From Pseudomonadaceae bacterium UBA836 (GTDB lineage: Bacteria > Pseudomonadota > Gammaproteobacteria > Pseudomonadales > Pseudomonadaceae): 16,690 bases of DNA. Positions within the stretch are counted from its first letter, which is position 1. Every line of letters begins with the position of its first letter. The stretch is taken from the NCBI GenBank assembly GCA_002296055.1, contig DBHE01000121.1:1-16690 (forward strand), given 5' to 3'. The notes beneath the pieces were generated by a model, which did no database searches, was not told the DNA's origin, and saw nothing but the letters and a program-made list of their open reading frames with translations. This document shows positions 15,889 to 16,690 of the stretch, in pieces. Position numbers and translations under genes: made by a program.

Positions 15889-15896
15889 CTTTTTCA

Positions 15897-15916
15897 GAGC
15901 GGCTTCAGCGCCGCTC
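15897..15916. terminator. Possible hairpin between convergent pilE and trmA
   Basis: GAGCGGC (15897-15903) and GCCGCTC (15910-15916) pair around TTCAGC, nine bases after the pilE stop. The trmA stop codon lies in the loop. TTTTT comes before the stem on the plus strand and no T-run follows it on either strand, so intrinsic termination is uncertain. Confidence 0.4.
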
Positions 15917-16690
15917 CAGCAACACCCCGGACTCCATATGGTGGGTATAGGGGAATTGATCGAACAGAGCGCACCGCACTACGCGGTGCGTTTTTGTTAG
16001 TGTCTGCAGGTTGTCTGCCAGGGTTTCCGGATTGCAGGAAATGTAGAGAATGCGCCGGTAATCTTTGACCAGGTCCAGCGTGGCGGGGTCGAGACCGGCG
16101 CGCGGCGGATCGACGAAGACAGTGCCGAACTCAAAGCCGCTCAGGTCGATGCCCTGTAAGCGGCGGAAGGGGCGTACACCGGTCAGTGCCTGGGTCACCT
16201 CTTCGCTGGCAAGGCGCACCAGGGTGACATTGTCCACGTTGTTCAGACGCAGGTTTTCCTGTGCGGCGCGTACCGAGCTTTTGGCTAGCTCGGTGGCCAT
16301 AACCCGGCGGAACGCGGTAGACAGCGGCAGCGTGAAGTTGCCGTTGCCGCAATACAGCTCCAGTAGGTCGTCGCTGTTGCTGCTGGCGGCATCCAGCGCC
16401 CAGCTGAGCATGTGCTGGTTAACGCCGCCGTTGGGTTGGGTGAACCCGCCTTCAATCTGCTGGTACTGCCACTGGCGGCCGGCCACATCCAGCACTTCCA
16501 CTACATGATCTGTCTGCAGTACACGTTTCTGGCCGCGGCTGCGACCGATCAGCTGTACCCCGAGCTGCGCGGCAAGTGTGCGAGCCGGGCCATCCCAGCT
16601 GTCGTCCAGTGGGCGGTGGTAACACAGGGTGATCAGTGCCTGGCCGGATAGCGTCGTCAGAAACTCAACCTGGAACAGCTTGCGGCCCAG
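15905..16690 (-). CDS. trmA: tRNA/tmRNA (uracil-5-)-methyltransferase TrmA, 5' end cut off
   Basis: SAM-dependent enzyme that makes ribothymidine (m5U54) in the T loop of tRNAs and the matching base in tmRNA. The frame is open to the window edge; 261 residues are visible of a usual 360-370, so about 100 N-terminal residues are missing. The first visible part reads [19 protein letters not shown], then [11 protein letters not shown] and [11 protein letters not shown], all typical Trm[16 protein letters not shown] is the SAM-binding motif, [10 protein letters not shown] motif IV, and ISCNPETL carries the catalytic Cys that attacks uracil C6. The C-terminus [16 protein letters not shown] holds the catalytic Glu and excludes the RlmC/RlmD paralogues. 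It is convergent with the pilE operon, with 16 bases between the stops. Confidence 0.97.
   Translation of the reverse strand: MGRKLFQVEFLTTLSGQALITLCYHRPLDDSWDGPARTLAAQLGVQLIGRSRGQKRVLQTDHVVEVLDVAGRQWQYQQIEGGFTQPNGGVNQHMLSWALDAASSNSDDLLELYCGNGNFTLPLSTAFRRVMATELAKSSVRAAQENLRLNNVDNVTLVRLASEEVTQALTGVRPFRRLQGIDLSGFEFGTVFVDPPRAGLDPATLDLVKDYRRILYISCNPETLADNLQTLTKTHRVVRCALFDQFPYTHHMESGVLLERR

Overview
This is a chromosomal window from a gammaproteobacterium of the Pseudomonas lineage. The order ftsA-ftsZ-lpxC-dciA-M23 peptidase-secA-argJ matches the P. aeruginosa arrangement as I remember it, the proteins read as close Pseudomonas-type homologues, and the coding DNA is moderately GC-rich. I see no insertion sequences, tRNAs, rRNAs, CRISPR arrays or prophage genes.

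Bases 1-9416 are a housekeeping block. It starts inside ftsA, then holds ftsZ and lpxC, the end of the division/cell-wall (dcw) cluster, closed by a strong terminator at 3522-3551. On the minus strand follows a DUF721/DciA gene (replicative helicase loader), and divergent from it an M23 (LytM-like) envelope peptidase. A large hairpin separates this from secA, the preprotein translocase motor. argJ (arginine biosynthesis) follows after a short intergenic region framed by an inverted repeat.

Bases 9457-15888 are a type IV pilus minor-pilin region: a minus-strand fimT, and divergent from it a tightly overlapping operon fimU-pilV-pilW-pilX-pilY1-pilE. Together these encode the pilus tip/priming complex and the large adhesin/mechanosensor PilY1. 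The operon looks more AT-rich than the flanking genes. It also holds all the long G runs in the window, including a run of ten G inside fimU. The window ends with the 3' two-thirds of trmA (tRNA/tmRNA U54 methyltransferase) on the minus strand.

The points most worth a second look are in the pilus region. The G10 tract in fimU would truncate FimU after a one-base slip in either direction, so it is a candidate phase-variation switch. PilY1 has a cysteine/tryptophan-rich insertion of about 145 residues in its von Willebrand A domain, with a thrombospondin-1-like look. FimT carries a C-terminal GRxR motif of the kind linked to DNA uptake. A perfect 14-bp palindrome overlaps the candidate -10 box of the fimU operon. 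I did not find a clearly new system; the genes are recognisable families with some unusual local features.
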